Positions 56,266 through 64,000 of a DNA stretch of 64,000 nt are shown piece by piece. A model generated the notes under the pieces. The model did not search any database and had not been told where the DNA came from. It saw only the letters and a list, made by a program, of their open reading frames with translations. Source of the DNA: Hyphomonadaceae bacterium (GTDB lineage: Bacteria; Pseudomonadota; Alphaproteobacteria; Caulobacterales; Aquidulcibacteraceae); the NCBI GenBank assembly GCA_016791365.1, contig JAEUMT010000026.1, positions 1-64,000 on the forward strand. Direction: 5' to 3'. Each line of letters opens with the position of its first letter. Positions within the stretch are counted from its first letter, which is position 1. The translations under genes were made by a program, and so were the position numbers.

Positions 56266-56447
56266 TAGGAAATTCTCCACCAACCCCGGCCGCGCGCTTC
56301 TTAAGAAGTCTTGCGGTCAGCCTTGGTGAATACACGATCACGCTTAAAGCCAGGTTACGTGGGAACTCGCAACTGCAGTTTAGCGCCCAGCAAAAAGGCC
56401 GAGCCGCTCGCGCGCCCCGGCCTTGCTTGCGAGAGATCGAAAGCGCC

Positions 56448-57062
56448 TTAACGAATCTCGTTCTGGCTCTTCACGATTTTGCCGACGAGGCCGTAGGCTT
56501 TCGCTTCCTCCGCCAGCATCCAGTAATCGCGATCGACGTCGCGCTTGATCTTGTCCGCCGGTTGGCCGGTGGCGTTAGCGAAAATCTGGTTCAGCCGTTC
56601 GCGCATGCGCAGGATTTCGCGCGCCTGAATTTCAACGTCCGACGCCATGCCGCCGACGCCGCCGCGCGGTTCGTGCAGCAGGAAGCGCGTGTTCGGCAGG
56701 CAGTAGCGGTTCTCACGCTCAGCGGCGCAATAGATCAGCGCGCCGGCGCTGGCGACCCAGCCAGTGCCCAGCATGCGGACCGGCGCGTTGATGAACTTGA
56801 TCACGTCGTGGATCATGTCGCCGCTCTCGACGTGGCCGCCGGGCGAGGAGATCACGAACGTGATCGGATTGGCGTTTTGGGCGGCGAGCGCGAACAGGCG
56901 TTCGGTCACGCGGCGCGCCTGGATGTCGTTCACTTCACCGGTCAGCATCACGACGCGCGCTTCGAACAGCGCCTTTTCGATCACGTCCGGCGCATTGCGG
57001 CCGTCCGCCGGGTTCTTGTCTTTGTCGTCTTCGTCGTCGAGGCGGGTGATCGAACCGATCAT
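56448..57062 (-). CDS. ClpP-like serine protease subunit (ClpP paralogue)
   Basis: A 204-residue S14-family peptidase. The triad is S105 (GWVASAGALIY), H130 (RFLLHEPRG) and D179 (VDRDYW); spacing between them (25 and 49 residues) is the same as in E. coli ClpP (S97, H122, D171). The N-terminal 30 residues are highly acidic and basic mixed (DDEDDKDKNPADGR), longer than usual and replacing the normal propeptide. No clpX, tig or lon gene adjoins it, so this is probably a second clpP. ATG 57062 follows GGAG eight bases upstream; ATG 57080 is an alternative. Confidence 0.88.
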   Translation of the reverse strand: MIGSITRLDDEDDKDKNPADGRNAPDVIEKALFEARVVMLTGEVNDIQARRVTERLFALAAQNANPITFVISSPGGHVESGDMIHDVIKFINAPVRMLGTGWVASAGALIYCAAERENRYCLPNTRFLLHEPRGGVGGMASDVEIQAREILRMRERLNQIFANATGQPADKIKRDVDRDYWMLAEEAKAYGLVGKIVKSQNEIR

Positions 57063-57295
57063 GTCGTAGGCTCCTGTCATGGTCGAACAGGTAGGCGGGT
57101 TCGCGGGGTTTTCCAACCGCTTCCGGGCCAAGGCCGCGCAGCAGCCGCAGCGCCGGGAGCCATCGTTGCGGCAAGCCAAGGAAAGACCGGAGTTTTCCAC
57201 AATCGCCGGTTCCGGCCCGCCAACGGGGCAGCGTTTTCGTCGCAAAACCTCGCCGCGGTGCTCGCGAGCGCTATAAGGCCTCAAAAGGGGACAAA

Positions 57296-59242
57296 ATGCT
57301 GGACAAAGAGCTGAGCCTTCGCGCTCTCATTCTCGGCGCGCTCATCGCCATCGTTTTCACCGCGGCCAACGTCTATCTCGGCCTGCGCGTCGGCATCACC
57401 ATCGCGTCGTCGATCCCCGCGGCCGTGATCTCGATGGGCATCTTCCGGCTCTTCAATACCGGCACCATCCGCGAGAACAACATTGTGCAGACTGTCGCCT
57501 CCGCCGGCGGCACGCTCTCGGCCATCATCTTCGTGCTGCCTGGCCTCGTCATGATCGGCTATTGGCGCGGTTTCGATTTTCTGACGACGTTTCTCATCTG
57601 CGCGCTTGGCGGAACGCTTGGCGTGCTGTTCTCGATCCCGCTGCGCCGTGCGCTGGTTGTGAATTCGCCGCTGCCGTTTCCCGAAGGCGTCGCCGCCGCC
57701 GAAGTCTTGAAGGTCGGCGCGACCGGCGACGAAGCGCCGGAGAACGTGCTGGAGCGCAATAGGGGTCCGCTGATCGTCTTGTGGGGCGCGCTGATTGCGG
57801 CCGGCGCGCAGATCATCAGCTTCATGGGTCTTGCCGCGGCAACCGTCTCGCAGTTCTTCCGCGTTGGCGCCGGCGTAAGCGGCGTCACCGTCGGCTTCTC
57901 GCTCGCACTCGTCGGCGCCGGCCACCTTGTTGGCATCAGCGTCGGCATCGCCATGCTTTGCGGTCTGCTGATCTCGTGGGCGTTTTTGATGCCCTATCTT
58001 ACCGCCGGCATGCCTGGCGAGATCGCTGAAACCGCCGAAACCATCTTCCGCAGCCAGGTGCGCTTCATCGGCGCTGGCACGATCGGCGTCGCCGCCATCT
58101 GGAGCTTGATCAAGCTCGTCGGCCCCGTCGCCAAAGGCATCGCCGATACGATGAAAGCCGGCTCGGCCGCCAAGACCGGCGCGCATGATGATCGCGACAT
58201 GCCCATGAGCACGATCGCGCTCCTCAGTCTCGTTTGCCTCGTCGCCATCGGCGCGCTGCTTTTCCTCTTCATCCAAGACGCGCCGACGCTGCAGCCTTAC
58301 ACCTGGCCGCTCGTATTCGGCGGGGTTGCGTTCACTGTCGTCATCGGCGCCTTCATCGCCACCGTCGCCGGCTACATGGCCGGCCTCATCGGCGCCTCTA
58401 ACAGCCCCGTTTCCGGCATCGGCATCTTGTCGATCGTCATTGGCTCATTGCTGCTCGCCGCCTTCGCCCAGCCCGTGCTCGGCGACGGCGCAACCGATGC
58501 GCTCGTCGCCTTCGCGCTCTTTGCTGTGGCGATGGTGTTTTCGATCGCGACCATCTCCAACGACAACCTGCAAGATCTGAAAACCGGCCAACTCGTCGGC
58601 GCCTCGCCTTGGCGTCAGCAGATCGCGCTCATTGTCGGCGTCATCGCCGGCGCGCTCGTCATTGGCCCTGTGCTCGATCTCCTCAACCACGCCTACGGTT
58701 TCCCCGGTGATCCCAACCGCGACGCCATCGCGGCCGATCCGCTCGGCGCGCCGCAAGCGACGCTCATCTCTACGCTGGCCCGCGGCGTCCTCAACGCTGA
58801 GCTCCGCTGGGACCTCATTGGCATCGGCGCCGCCATCGGCGTCGCCGTTTGCTTTTTCGACGAGATTCTCGGCTTCCTCAAAACCATGCGCATTCCGCCG
58901 CTCGCGGTCGGCATCGGCATGTACCTGCCCATGGATACGACACAGCCCGTCATCGTCGGCGCCATTATCGGCTGGCTCTATGACCGCGCCGTCTCCAAGC
59001 GTGAGAACGCCGAAATGGCCAAACGCTTCGGCGTTCTGCTCGCCTCCGGCCTCATCGTCGGCGAAAGCCTGCTCGGCATCCTCAACGCCGGCCTGATCGT
59101 CGCCACAGGCAATCCAGCGCCCATCGCGATCGTCGGCGAAGACTTCGCTGCGACGTCGCGTTGGGTGGGCGCGGCGCTCTTCGGCGTGCTGCTGTTCATC
59201 AGCTACGCCTGGGTCTCGCGCCAATCGAGGACACAGAAGTAA
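57296..59242 (+). CDS. OPT family oligopeptide transporter
   Basis: An integral membrane transporter (648 residues) with about 14-16 hydrophobic segments. Family features include VFTAANVYLGLRVGITIASSIPAAVI at the N-terminus, LPFPEGVAAAEVLKVG and the NDNLQDLKTGQLVGASPWRQQ motif near residue 425, typical of bacterial OPT members. OPT proteins import oligopeptides or metal-chelates using proton symport. The substrate is unknown. It is followed within 28 bases by a TIR protein, which may be incidental. Confidence 0.93.
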   Translation: MLDKELSLRALILGALIAIVFTAANVYLGLRVGITIASSIPAAVISMGIFRLFNTGTIRENNIVQTVASAGGTLSAIIFVLPGLVMIGYWRGFDFLTTFLICALGGTLGVLFSIPLRRALVVNSPLPFPEGVAAAEVLKVGATGDEAPENVLERNRGPLIVLWGALIAAGAQIISFMGLAAATVSQFFRVGAGVSGVTVGFSLALVGAGHLVGISVGIAMLCGLLISWAFLMPYLTAGMPGEIAETAETIFRSQVRFIGAGTIGVAAIWSLIKLVGPVAKGIADTMKAGSAAKTGAHDDRDMPMSTIALLSLVCLVAIGALLFLFIQDAPTLQPYTWPLVFGGVAFTVVIGAFIATVAGYMAGLIGASNSPVSGIGILSIVIGSLLLAAFAQPVLGDGATDALVAFALFAVAMVFSIATISNDNLQDLKTGQLVGASPWRQQIALIVGVIAGALVIGPVLDLLNHAYGFPGDPNRDAIAADPLGAPQATLISTLARGVLNAELRWDLIGIGAAIGVAVCFFDEILGFLKTMRIPPLAVGIGMYLPMDTTQPVIVGAIIGWLYDRAVSKRENAEMAKRFGVLLASGLIVGESLLGILNAGLIVATGNPAPIAIVGEDFAATSRWVGAALFGVLLFISYAWVSRQSRTQK

Positions 59243-59270
59243 CCCGAATCTCACTATCACTCATTTCCGC

Positions 59271-60068
59271 ATGAGCGACGTCTTCATCTCTTACAAACGC
59301 GAGGACAAAGCCCGCGTTGAAGCGCTCTACACGCTGCTGCTCGATCTCGACGTGCCGGTGTGGTTCGATGCCGGTATCGAAGTTGGCATGGAATGGGAGG
59401 CGCGCATTCTCGAGCAGATCGGGAAGGCGAAGGCCGTCATTGTCTGCTGGAGCTTTGCCGCCGTCTCGTCGCACTGGGTGATGCGCGAAGCGCAAATCGG
59501 TCTCGATCGCGGCATCCTTGTGCCGGTGACGATCCATCCGTGCTCGTTGGTGCCGCCGTTCGATGCGTTGCAAGCCGCCGACCTCACACAATGGGATGGC
59601 GCGCCGGATCATCCCGAGCTTCAAAAAGTGCTGCTTCGTCTCGGCTTGCTGGTCGGGAAGAAGAACATCGCGCGCAACGCGCGTTTGCGCGGCGGCGGCC
59701 AGAAGGAAGAATTGGTCAATCTGCTGCGCGCCATGCTGATTGAGCGCGCGCTCGCTGGCGACGCGCCTTACACCTACAAGGAAGCCGAAGACGCCTTGCG
59801 CGCCGCCGCCGAAGACGAAGGCTTGCAACTCGGCGAGTTCGACCAGCACTCACTCTGGGGCGCGCTCGACGCCATCGCGGAACAGAACCGCCGGCGCCGC
59901 GAACCGCCGCTCGATGTGCTGGTCGTCAGCAAGGAAACTGGCCGTCCCGGCCGCGGCTACTGGCAGAAACACGCCTTCCTGCCTGGCGACGGCGACGAGT
60001 TGGAAAAACAAGTCTTCGAGCGTCACCTCGCGGCGGTTCGCGCATCCGACTGGAGCCGGGACGTTTAA
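59271..60068 (+). CDS. TIR domain protein
   Basis: A 265-residue cytosolic protein. The N-terminal TIR domain (1-~135) begins MSDVFISYKREDKARVEALY, includes WFDAGIEVGMEWE, and has a candidate catalytic Glu at E73 in SHWVMREAQIGL, the position used for NAD+ cleavage in active bacterial TIRs. A helical linker and a C-terminal domain of unknown fold (about 140-265; VNLLRAMLIERALAG, LPGDGDELEKQVFE) follow. Bacterial TIRs serve as defence effectors or NADases. No neighbour resembles Thoeris or CBASS genes, so its role is open. A strong hairpin follows. Confidence 0.87.
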   Translation: MSDVFISYKREDKARVEALYTLLLDLDVPVWFDAGIEVGMEWEARILEQIGKAKAVIVCWSFAAVSSHWVMREAQIGLDRGILVPVTIHPCSLVPPFDALQAADLTQWDGAPDHPELQKVLLRLGLLVGKKNIARNARLRGGGQKEELVNLLRAMLIERALAGDAPYTYKEAEDALRAAAEDEGLQLGEFDQHSLWGALDAIAEQNRRRREPPLDVLVVSKETGRPGRGYWQKHAFLPGDGDELEKQVFERHLAAVRASDWSRDV

Positions 60069-60109
60069 CGCCTATGGATCGCCGGCGAGACGCCGGCGGT
60101 CCATAGGCG
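60069..60109. terminator. Hairpin between the TIR and P450 genes
   Basis: A long interrupted inverted repeat: CGCCTATGGA pairs with TCCATAGGCG, enclosing CGCCGGCG-aga-CGCCGGCG. It starts one base after the TIR stop and lies before the convergent P450 gene's end (60119). There is no long T-run on either strand, so it may be a weak or Rho-assisted terminator of both genes. Confidence 0.6.
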
Positions 60110-60118
60110 CGGCGCTGG

Positions 60119-61357
60119 TCAGATCAGCACGTCCAGGCGCTGAATGCCGTTGAAGAACGGCAGCGTCCGTTTCTCTGGCCTTTCGTCGGGTCGCGCCAAT
60201 CGCAAGTTCGGAAATCGGTGAAACAACTTCACCAGCGCCGCCTGCGCCTCGATGCGCGCGAGCGGGGCGCCAATGCAAATGTGCGAGCCGCCGCCGAAGG
60301 CGACGTGCGGGCCTGGCTTGCGCGAGACGTCAAACGCGTCCGGATTTTCGAAGATGTCAGGATCGTGGTTCGCCGAACGCAGCAGCGAGATCACGGACTG
60401 CCGTGCTTTGACTGGACAGCCGCCAATTTCCATGTCGTGCGGCGTCACCCGCGCCGTGATATCCACAGGGCCGTCGAACCGCAAAATTTCCTCGACGACT
60501 TGCGCGACGATTCCTGGATCGGCTTTCAGTTTCGCCAGCTGATCAGGGTGCGTCAGTAGCGCATAGACGCCATTGCCGATGAGATCGCTGGTCGTGAGAT
60601 TGCCGCCAACGAGAAGGCCGATGAGATTTGAAACGATCTCCCGGTCTTTCAGCTGCGCGCCTTCCGCCTGCAATGTCACGACATCGCTGATGAGATCATC
60701 CTTCGGGTGGGCGCGGCGGTCGGCGATCTGTTCCTCGAAATAGCTGGTGATCGCTTCGCCGGAGCGTTCGAGGACGGCGACCTGATCCGGCGTGCGGAAC
60801 GGGTTCAGGATCTGAATGACGCCCTCGGACCATTCGCGAAACTCGGCGCGACGTTCGATATCGACGCCCAGAATGGCGCCGATGACATCGATCGGCAGTG
60901 GAATGGAAAAGTCGCCGAGAATGTCGAAGCCGCCGCGCGGCTCGACGGCGTCCAGCTTCTCGTCGATGATCTCATCCACCAGCGGCTTGCACTTGGCAGC
61001 GCGCGCATAGAGCGCTTTCGCGATCGGCGGGCGCACACGCGAATGGTGCGGTTCGTCCATCAACAGGATCGAGTTTGATCGTTTTTCACCCGTCTCCGGA
61101 TCGACTTCGAAGCTCTCCATCAGCCGCTGATTGAACGGCCCCGGCGGTTCGACCTTGTCCGGCCCACGCAGCATGGTGCGATCGTTCAGCAGTTCGCGAA
61201 CGAGCTTGTAGCGCGTGACGACGTGTGATCCGGCCATGTCGTCGCGATAGACCGAATGATGCTCGCGAAGCTGGCGGTAAAGCGCGTGCGGATCGTCGCG
61301 AAACGCCGGATTGAGCGGCGTCAGCTGTAGGATCGGGGGCGGTGGATCATCGGCCAT
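60119..61357 (-). CDS. Cytochrome P450
   Basis: A 412-residue soluble bacterial P450. The haem-thiolate motif is FGGGSHICIGAPLA with C361. The I-helix oxygen-activation region is LLVGGNLTTSDLI, and the ExxR pair is in VVEEILRFDG. It begins MADDPPPPILQLTPL. Redox partners (ferredoxin, reductase) are not in the window. The similarity is to CYP107-type class I enzymes by overall pattern, but the substrate is unknown. It converges with the TIR gene across a hairpin. Confidence 0.93.
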   Translation of the reverse strand: MADDPPPPILQLTPLNPAFRDDPHALYRQLREHHSVYRDDMAGSHVVTRYKLVRELLNDRTMLRGPDKVEPPGPFNQRLMESFEVDPETGEKRSNSILLMDEPHHSRVRPPIAKALYARAAKCKPLVDEIIDEKLDAVEPRGGFDILGDFSIPLPIDVIGAILGVDIERRAEFREWSEGVIQILNPFRTPDQVAVLERSGEAITSYFEEQIADRRAHPKDDLISDVVTLQAEGAQLKDREIVSNLIGLLVGGNLTTSDLIGNGVYALLTHPDQLAKLKADPGIVAQVVEEILRFDGPVDITARVTPHDMEIGGCPVKARQSVISLLRSANHDPDIFENPDAFDVSRKPGPHVAFGGGSHICIGAPLARIEAQAALVKLFHRFPNLRLARPDERPEKRTLPFFNGIQRLDVLI

Positions 61358-61405
61358 CGGCCGACTCTGCGCTTCGCCCGCGCAGGCCGCAAGCTGACGC
61401 GGACA

Positions 61406-61876
61406 TCAGCCACGTTTTTCTTCGAGCAGTTTAGTAAGCCGCTCCACAGCCGTCGTCAGGCGCGCGATTTCCTGTTCGCGCAGGAGATCGATCTTCTGGT
61501 GAAGCGTCTCGATCTCCAGTTCGGCTTTGCAGTTGATGTCGTAGTCTTCAATGCTGCGGCGGCGATCTATTTCAGCTTGCCGGTTCTGGCTCATCATGAT
61601 GACCGGCGCTGTGTAGGCCGCCTGAAACGAAAGCAGCAGGTTAAGCAGGATGAACGGGTAGGGGTCGACGCGGCTTGAACTCACGGCATTGAAGATGATC
61701 CAGGCAAACAAGAGCGCCGATTGAATGGCGATGAAGCGCCAGGAGCCGACAACGGCGGCAATCGCATCAGCTGCCTTATCCCCCCAGCTTTGCGGCGCGG
61801 TGACGTCGGTCGGGGCCGGACGCTCTTTGGCGCGTTGACGCAGTTGGCTGAGCAAATCCTGGACGGCGTTGGACAT
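61406..61876 (-). CDS. DUF1003 family membrane protein
   Basis: A 156-residue protein with the DUF1003 pattern: GSWRFIAIQSALLFAWIIFNA and PFILLNLLLSFQAAYTAPVIMMSQNRQ form two transmembrane helices. A coiled-coil-like C-terminal helix follows (LEIETLHQKIDLLREQEI). Function unknown in the family. Its cytosolic helical tail may allow oligomerisation. Confidence 0.9.
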   Translation of the reverse strand: MSNAVQDLLSQLRQRAKERPAPTDVTAPQSWGDKAADAIAAVVGSWRFIAIQSALLFAWIIFNAVSSSRVDPYPFILLNLLLSFQAAYTAPVIMMSQNRQAEIDRRRSIEDYDINCKAELEIETLHQKIDLLREQEIARLTTAVERLTKLLEEKRG

Positions 61877-61902
61877 TGGCGACTCCGAATTGTCGGAGGA
61901 GC

Positions 61903-62538
61903 CTACCCCGCCACGCGATCAAACAGAATGTTGAACGCCTCAATTGCGGCGCGCGGCCCTTCGGCATGCGCCCATACGCCGGCGGAAACGGCCAGAAAAT
62001 CCGCGCCGGCCCGCACGAGCGGCTCGGCGTTTTCAATGGTGACGCCGCCGATGGCGACGCACGGCGTTTCCATCGTCTCCTGCCAGATCGAGAGAATTTC
62101 TGGATCGGCCCAATGCGATGGGTCCTTGGTGCTTGTCGGGTAGAATGCGCCGAACGCGACATAATCCGCACCAGCCTCCGCGGCCGCATACGCAAGATCG
62201 CGCGAGTTGTGGCAGGTGACGCCGACGATGCGCTCCGTGCCGAGGAGACGGCGCGCCTCCGCATAGCTCGCATCGCTTTGGCCGACATGGACGCCATCGG
62301 CGTCAAGCCGCGTCGCGAGGTCGGGGCGATCGTTCAGAATGAAGGCCGCGTCCGCGGCTTGCACGATTGGCTTGAGCACGGCGCCGATGCGCAGAATTTC
62401 CGTGTCCGGCATGTCCTTCAGGCGCAGCTGCACACACGCGACATCGCCGCCGTTCAATGCGTCTTCAAGCGTGCGCGCAAACGTATCCAACGCGAACGCG
62501 GGTGGCGTGATCAGATACAGGCGGGCTCGACGGCTCAT
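61903..62538 (-). CDS. thiE: Thiamine phosphate synthase
   Basis: ThiE (211 residues) couples HMP-diphosphate and thiazole phosphate to thiamine monophosphate in a TIM barrel. Diagnostic sequences are [10 protein letters not shown] (pyrophosphate loop), [35 protein letters not shown] and [13 protein letters not shown], plus [15 protein letters not shown]. The gene lies alone here, without thiC, thiD or thiG. Confidence 0.93.
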   Translation of the reverse strand: MSRRARLYLITPPAFALDTFARTLEDALNGGDVACVQLRLKDMPDTEILRIGAVLKPIVQAADAAFILNDRPDLATRLDADGVHVGQSDASYAEARRLLGTERIVGVTCHNSRDLAYAAAEAGADYVAFGAFYPTSTKDPSHWADPEILSIWQETMETPCVAIGGVTIENAEPLVRAGADFLAVSAGVWAHAEGPRAAIEAFNILFDRVAG

Positions 62539-62587
62539 CTATTGCTGTCCATACTGATTGGCGTGGGACTGATCCAGGGGGAGTGGA

Positions 62588-63226
62588 ATGAAACTTCACG
62601 CATGGGCGCTCGCGGGAGCTGTTGTCGCGTTGGCTATGCTGGCGGGGTGCGAGACGATGAGCGCCGAAGAGTGCGCTGTCGCTGATTGGCGCCAGCTTGG
62701 CTATGCCGACGCTGATCGCACCGGACAGGATGGCTTCGCCAATCGCGCGCAAAGCTGCGCCGAGAAGGGCGTCAGCGCCGACGCGAACGCCTATCGCAGC
62801 GGTTTCGCCGATGGTCTGCGCGCCTTCTGTCAGCCGCCGCGCGGGTTTGATTTCGCGCGCCGTGGCGGCACCTTCAACGGCTATTGCCCCGCGGATCTTG
62901 ATGAAGATTTCCGCTACGCGCTTGGCGATGGCCGCCGGGTCTATGATCTGCAGCAGAGCATCGATGAGGCGCGGCGCAATGTCGACAACGCCACGCGCCG
63001 ACGCGCCGAACTCGATGACGATATTCGCGGACAGGAAGGCTTGCTGCAGGCGGCGACGTCCGATGATGAGCGCCGCCGTATCCGTGACACGATCGAAGGC
63101 ATGCGGCGTGAGCGTCGTGACGTGAACGACGATATCCGCGTGGCGCAAGAGCAGCTGCCGCGTCTCAGCTACCAGATGAATATTCTGCGCAGCGAACTTG
63201 GTTCTCGCTGGGGCAATTCCTGGTGA
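62588..63226 (+). CDS. DUF2799 lipoprotein
   Basis: A 212-residue lipoprotein (MKLHAWALAGAVVALAMLAGC, lipobox L-A-G-C). The DUF2799 domain starts VADWRQLGYADADRTGQDG and holds a cysteine pair (AQSCAEK and AFCQPP). The C-terminal half is a long coiled coil rich in Arg/Asp/Glu (RRRAELDDDIRGQEGLLQ), which could span part of the envelope. Function unknown. Confidence 0.88.
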   Translation: MKLHAWALAGAVVALAMLAGCETMSAEECAVADWRQLGYADADRTGQDGFANRAQSCAEKGVSADANAYRSGFADGLRAFCQPPRGFDFARRGGTFNGYCPADLDEDFRYALGDGRRVYDLQQSIDEARRNVDNATRRRAELDDDIRGQEGLLQAATSDDERRRIRDTIEGMRRERRDVNDDIRVAQEQLPRLSYQMNILRSELGSRWGNSW

Positions 63227-63229
63227 TTG

Positions 63230-63946
63230 CTAGCGGCTAACGCGGCGTCCGAACGATCCGGCCGTCGCAGGCTGCATTGGCGCTGTCGCGGCAGGACGCA
63301 AGGCGGGGCGCGGCGCGGCTTGCGTCGCGGGCGCTTGTTTTTCGCGTGCGGCGATGGCGCGATCGATTGCGCTTTCGGCGCCCGCCAAGCTCATGCCCGG
63401 GATTGGCGTCGGCATTTTCGCCGGCGCATTTTGGTTCGGCACGAAGGGTGCGCCGCCGGCGCCGCCGCCCGGCGGCGGACCGTATTTGTTGTCCTGGTTC
63501 TTGCCCGGCATGCAGCCGAGATCGACGAACATGAAAAGGTTGATCGCCTGCGTCACCAGCAGCCACGTGCCGATGGAGGAGAGCGCTTGTTCGGGTGTTT
63601 CGCCGCCGGCGAGCGCCGCGAACACTGTCGCCGAGATCATGAACCCCGGCAGCAGAGGCAGTAGCGTCCACAGGCCGCTGCGGCCGCGATCGTGAAAGCG
63701 CTTGGTCTGCAGCGCAAAGCTGATCCAGGCGATGAGTGCGAGCGGCGGGAACAGGACCAGGCCCATCACCGACATCATGTGCAACATGCCGGCGCCGGTT
63801 TTCGGGATCTCGGCGGTTGGTATGAACATCACGCCGAGCAGGAACAGCAGCATGATGCCGCCGAAGCCCGCACCGATGTTGCCGAGCCAGAATTGGACGC
63901 GGTTGATGCGCCCCTTAAAACCGAAAAGCAGTGAAACCAAAGTCAC
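63230..63946 (-). CDS. DUF805 family membrane protein
   Basis: About 238 residues. The DUF805 signature LLFGFKGRINRVQFWLGN opens the protein, and LIAWISFALQTKRFHDRGRSG follows, with five transmembrane segments. The C-terminal third is Pro/Gly/Ala-rich and soluble (PPPGGGAGGAPF), an addition to the basic domain. I chose GTG 63946, which has GGGAG upstream; TTG 63964 would add six residues. It converges with the DUF2799 gene, three bases apart. Confidence 0.85.
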   Translation of the reverse strand: MTLVSLLFGFKGRINRVQFWLGNIGAGFGGIMLLFLLGVMFIPTAEIPKTGAGMLHMMSVMGLVLFPPLALIAWISFALQTKRFHDRGRSGLWTLLPLLPGFMISATVFAALAGGETPEQALSSIGTWLLVTQAINLFMFVDLGCMPGKNQDNKYGPPPGGGAGGAPFVPNQNAPAKMPTPIPGMSLAGAESAIDRAIAAREKQAPATQAAPRPALRPAATAPMQPATAGSFGRRVSR

Positions 63947-64000
63947 GAGCCGCCGCTCCCGCAAGTTGGTGTGACGGTAGCCGAGAAGAATTAATATCGC

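Noticed and set aside
57281..58276. 331-codon minus-strand ORF opposite the OPT transporter
   Set aside because: Very charged, repetitive Asp/Glu/Arg translation typical of antisense to a hydrophobic gene, and it has no start signals.

Overview
The window looks like chromosome from a high-GC alphaproteobacterium, most likely of the Caulobacterales type (Caulobacteraceae or Hyphomonadaceae relatives). I infer this from the gene families and gene order (secA with a PpiC-type chaperone, argJ and mutT; ruvC/A/B - ybgC - tolQRAB - pal - cpoB - tilS - ftsH; petABC beside trmL and hemF), from an orphan Flp-type pilin, and from the GC-rich third codon positions. No species call is possible from sequence reading alone. 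I saw no rRNA, tRNA or CRISPR array.

Layout. 1-5 kb: an exported serine hydrolase, small unknown genes, a GNAT acetyltransferase, gluQ, an alpha/beta hydrolase and an HNH endonuclease. 5-14.3 kb: a minus-strand block (PpiC lipoprotein, argJ; then mutT and a Flp pilin, and a GST), a DUF2189 membrane protein preceded by a 42-residue ORF, secA and an M20 peptidase. 14.3-36.5 kb: the ruv-tol-pal-ftsH backbone, interrupted by accessory genes: a cytosolic hybrid histidine kinase and an M13 peptidase between ruvC and ruvA, a DGPF/YCII protein between ruvA and ruvB, then two tandem small membrane paralogues, a thioesterase, an SDR, an ArsR-controlled operon of three SRPBCC proteins, and an FAD/NAD(P) protein before ybgC. 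36.5-46.7 kb: a CoA-type Nudix hydrolase, an AraC-type/VOC pair, small accessory genes, a decayed 5' fragment of a cca gene, a DUF4062-STAND-type NTPase, the complete cca, an acyltransferase carrying an in-frame palindromic repeat, and an AbrB-Doc toxin-antitoxin pair. 46.7-51.2 kb: hemF, trmL and the cytochrome bc1 operon petABC, whose cytochrome b has a large insertion. 51.3-64 kb: a SleB-type cell-wall hydrolase, a membrane protein with a possible TIR-like tail, an alpha carbonic anhydrase, a ClpP paralogue, an OPT transporter, a TIR protein, a cytochrome P450, thiE and small envelope genes.

How the genes work together. The tol-pal cluster with cpoB keeps the outer membrane invaginating during division; ftsH provides membrane proteolysis and secA the export of the many signal-peptide proteins seen here. 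ruvCAB resolves Holliday junctions, and tilS, cca, gluQ and trmL mature or modify tRNA. petABC is respiratory complex III, and hemF makes haem.

The most unusual parts are the cca-flanked segment carrying the DUF4062 NTPase (a candidate defence insertion), the TIR protein and possible membrane TIR-like protein, the tandem 45/46-residue membrane paralogues, the near-leaderless ArsR promoter with its operator inside the spacer, the roughly 110-residue insertion in cytochrome b, and a repeat element translated inside an acyltransferase.
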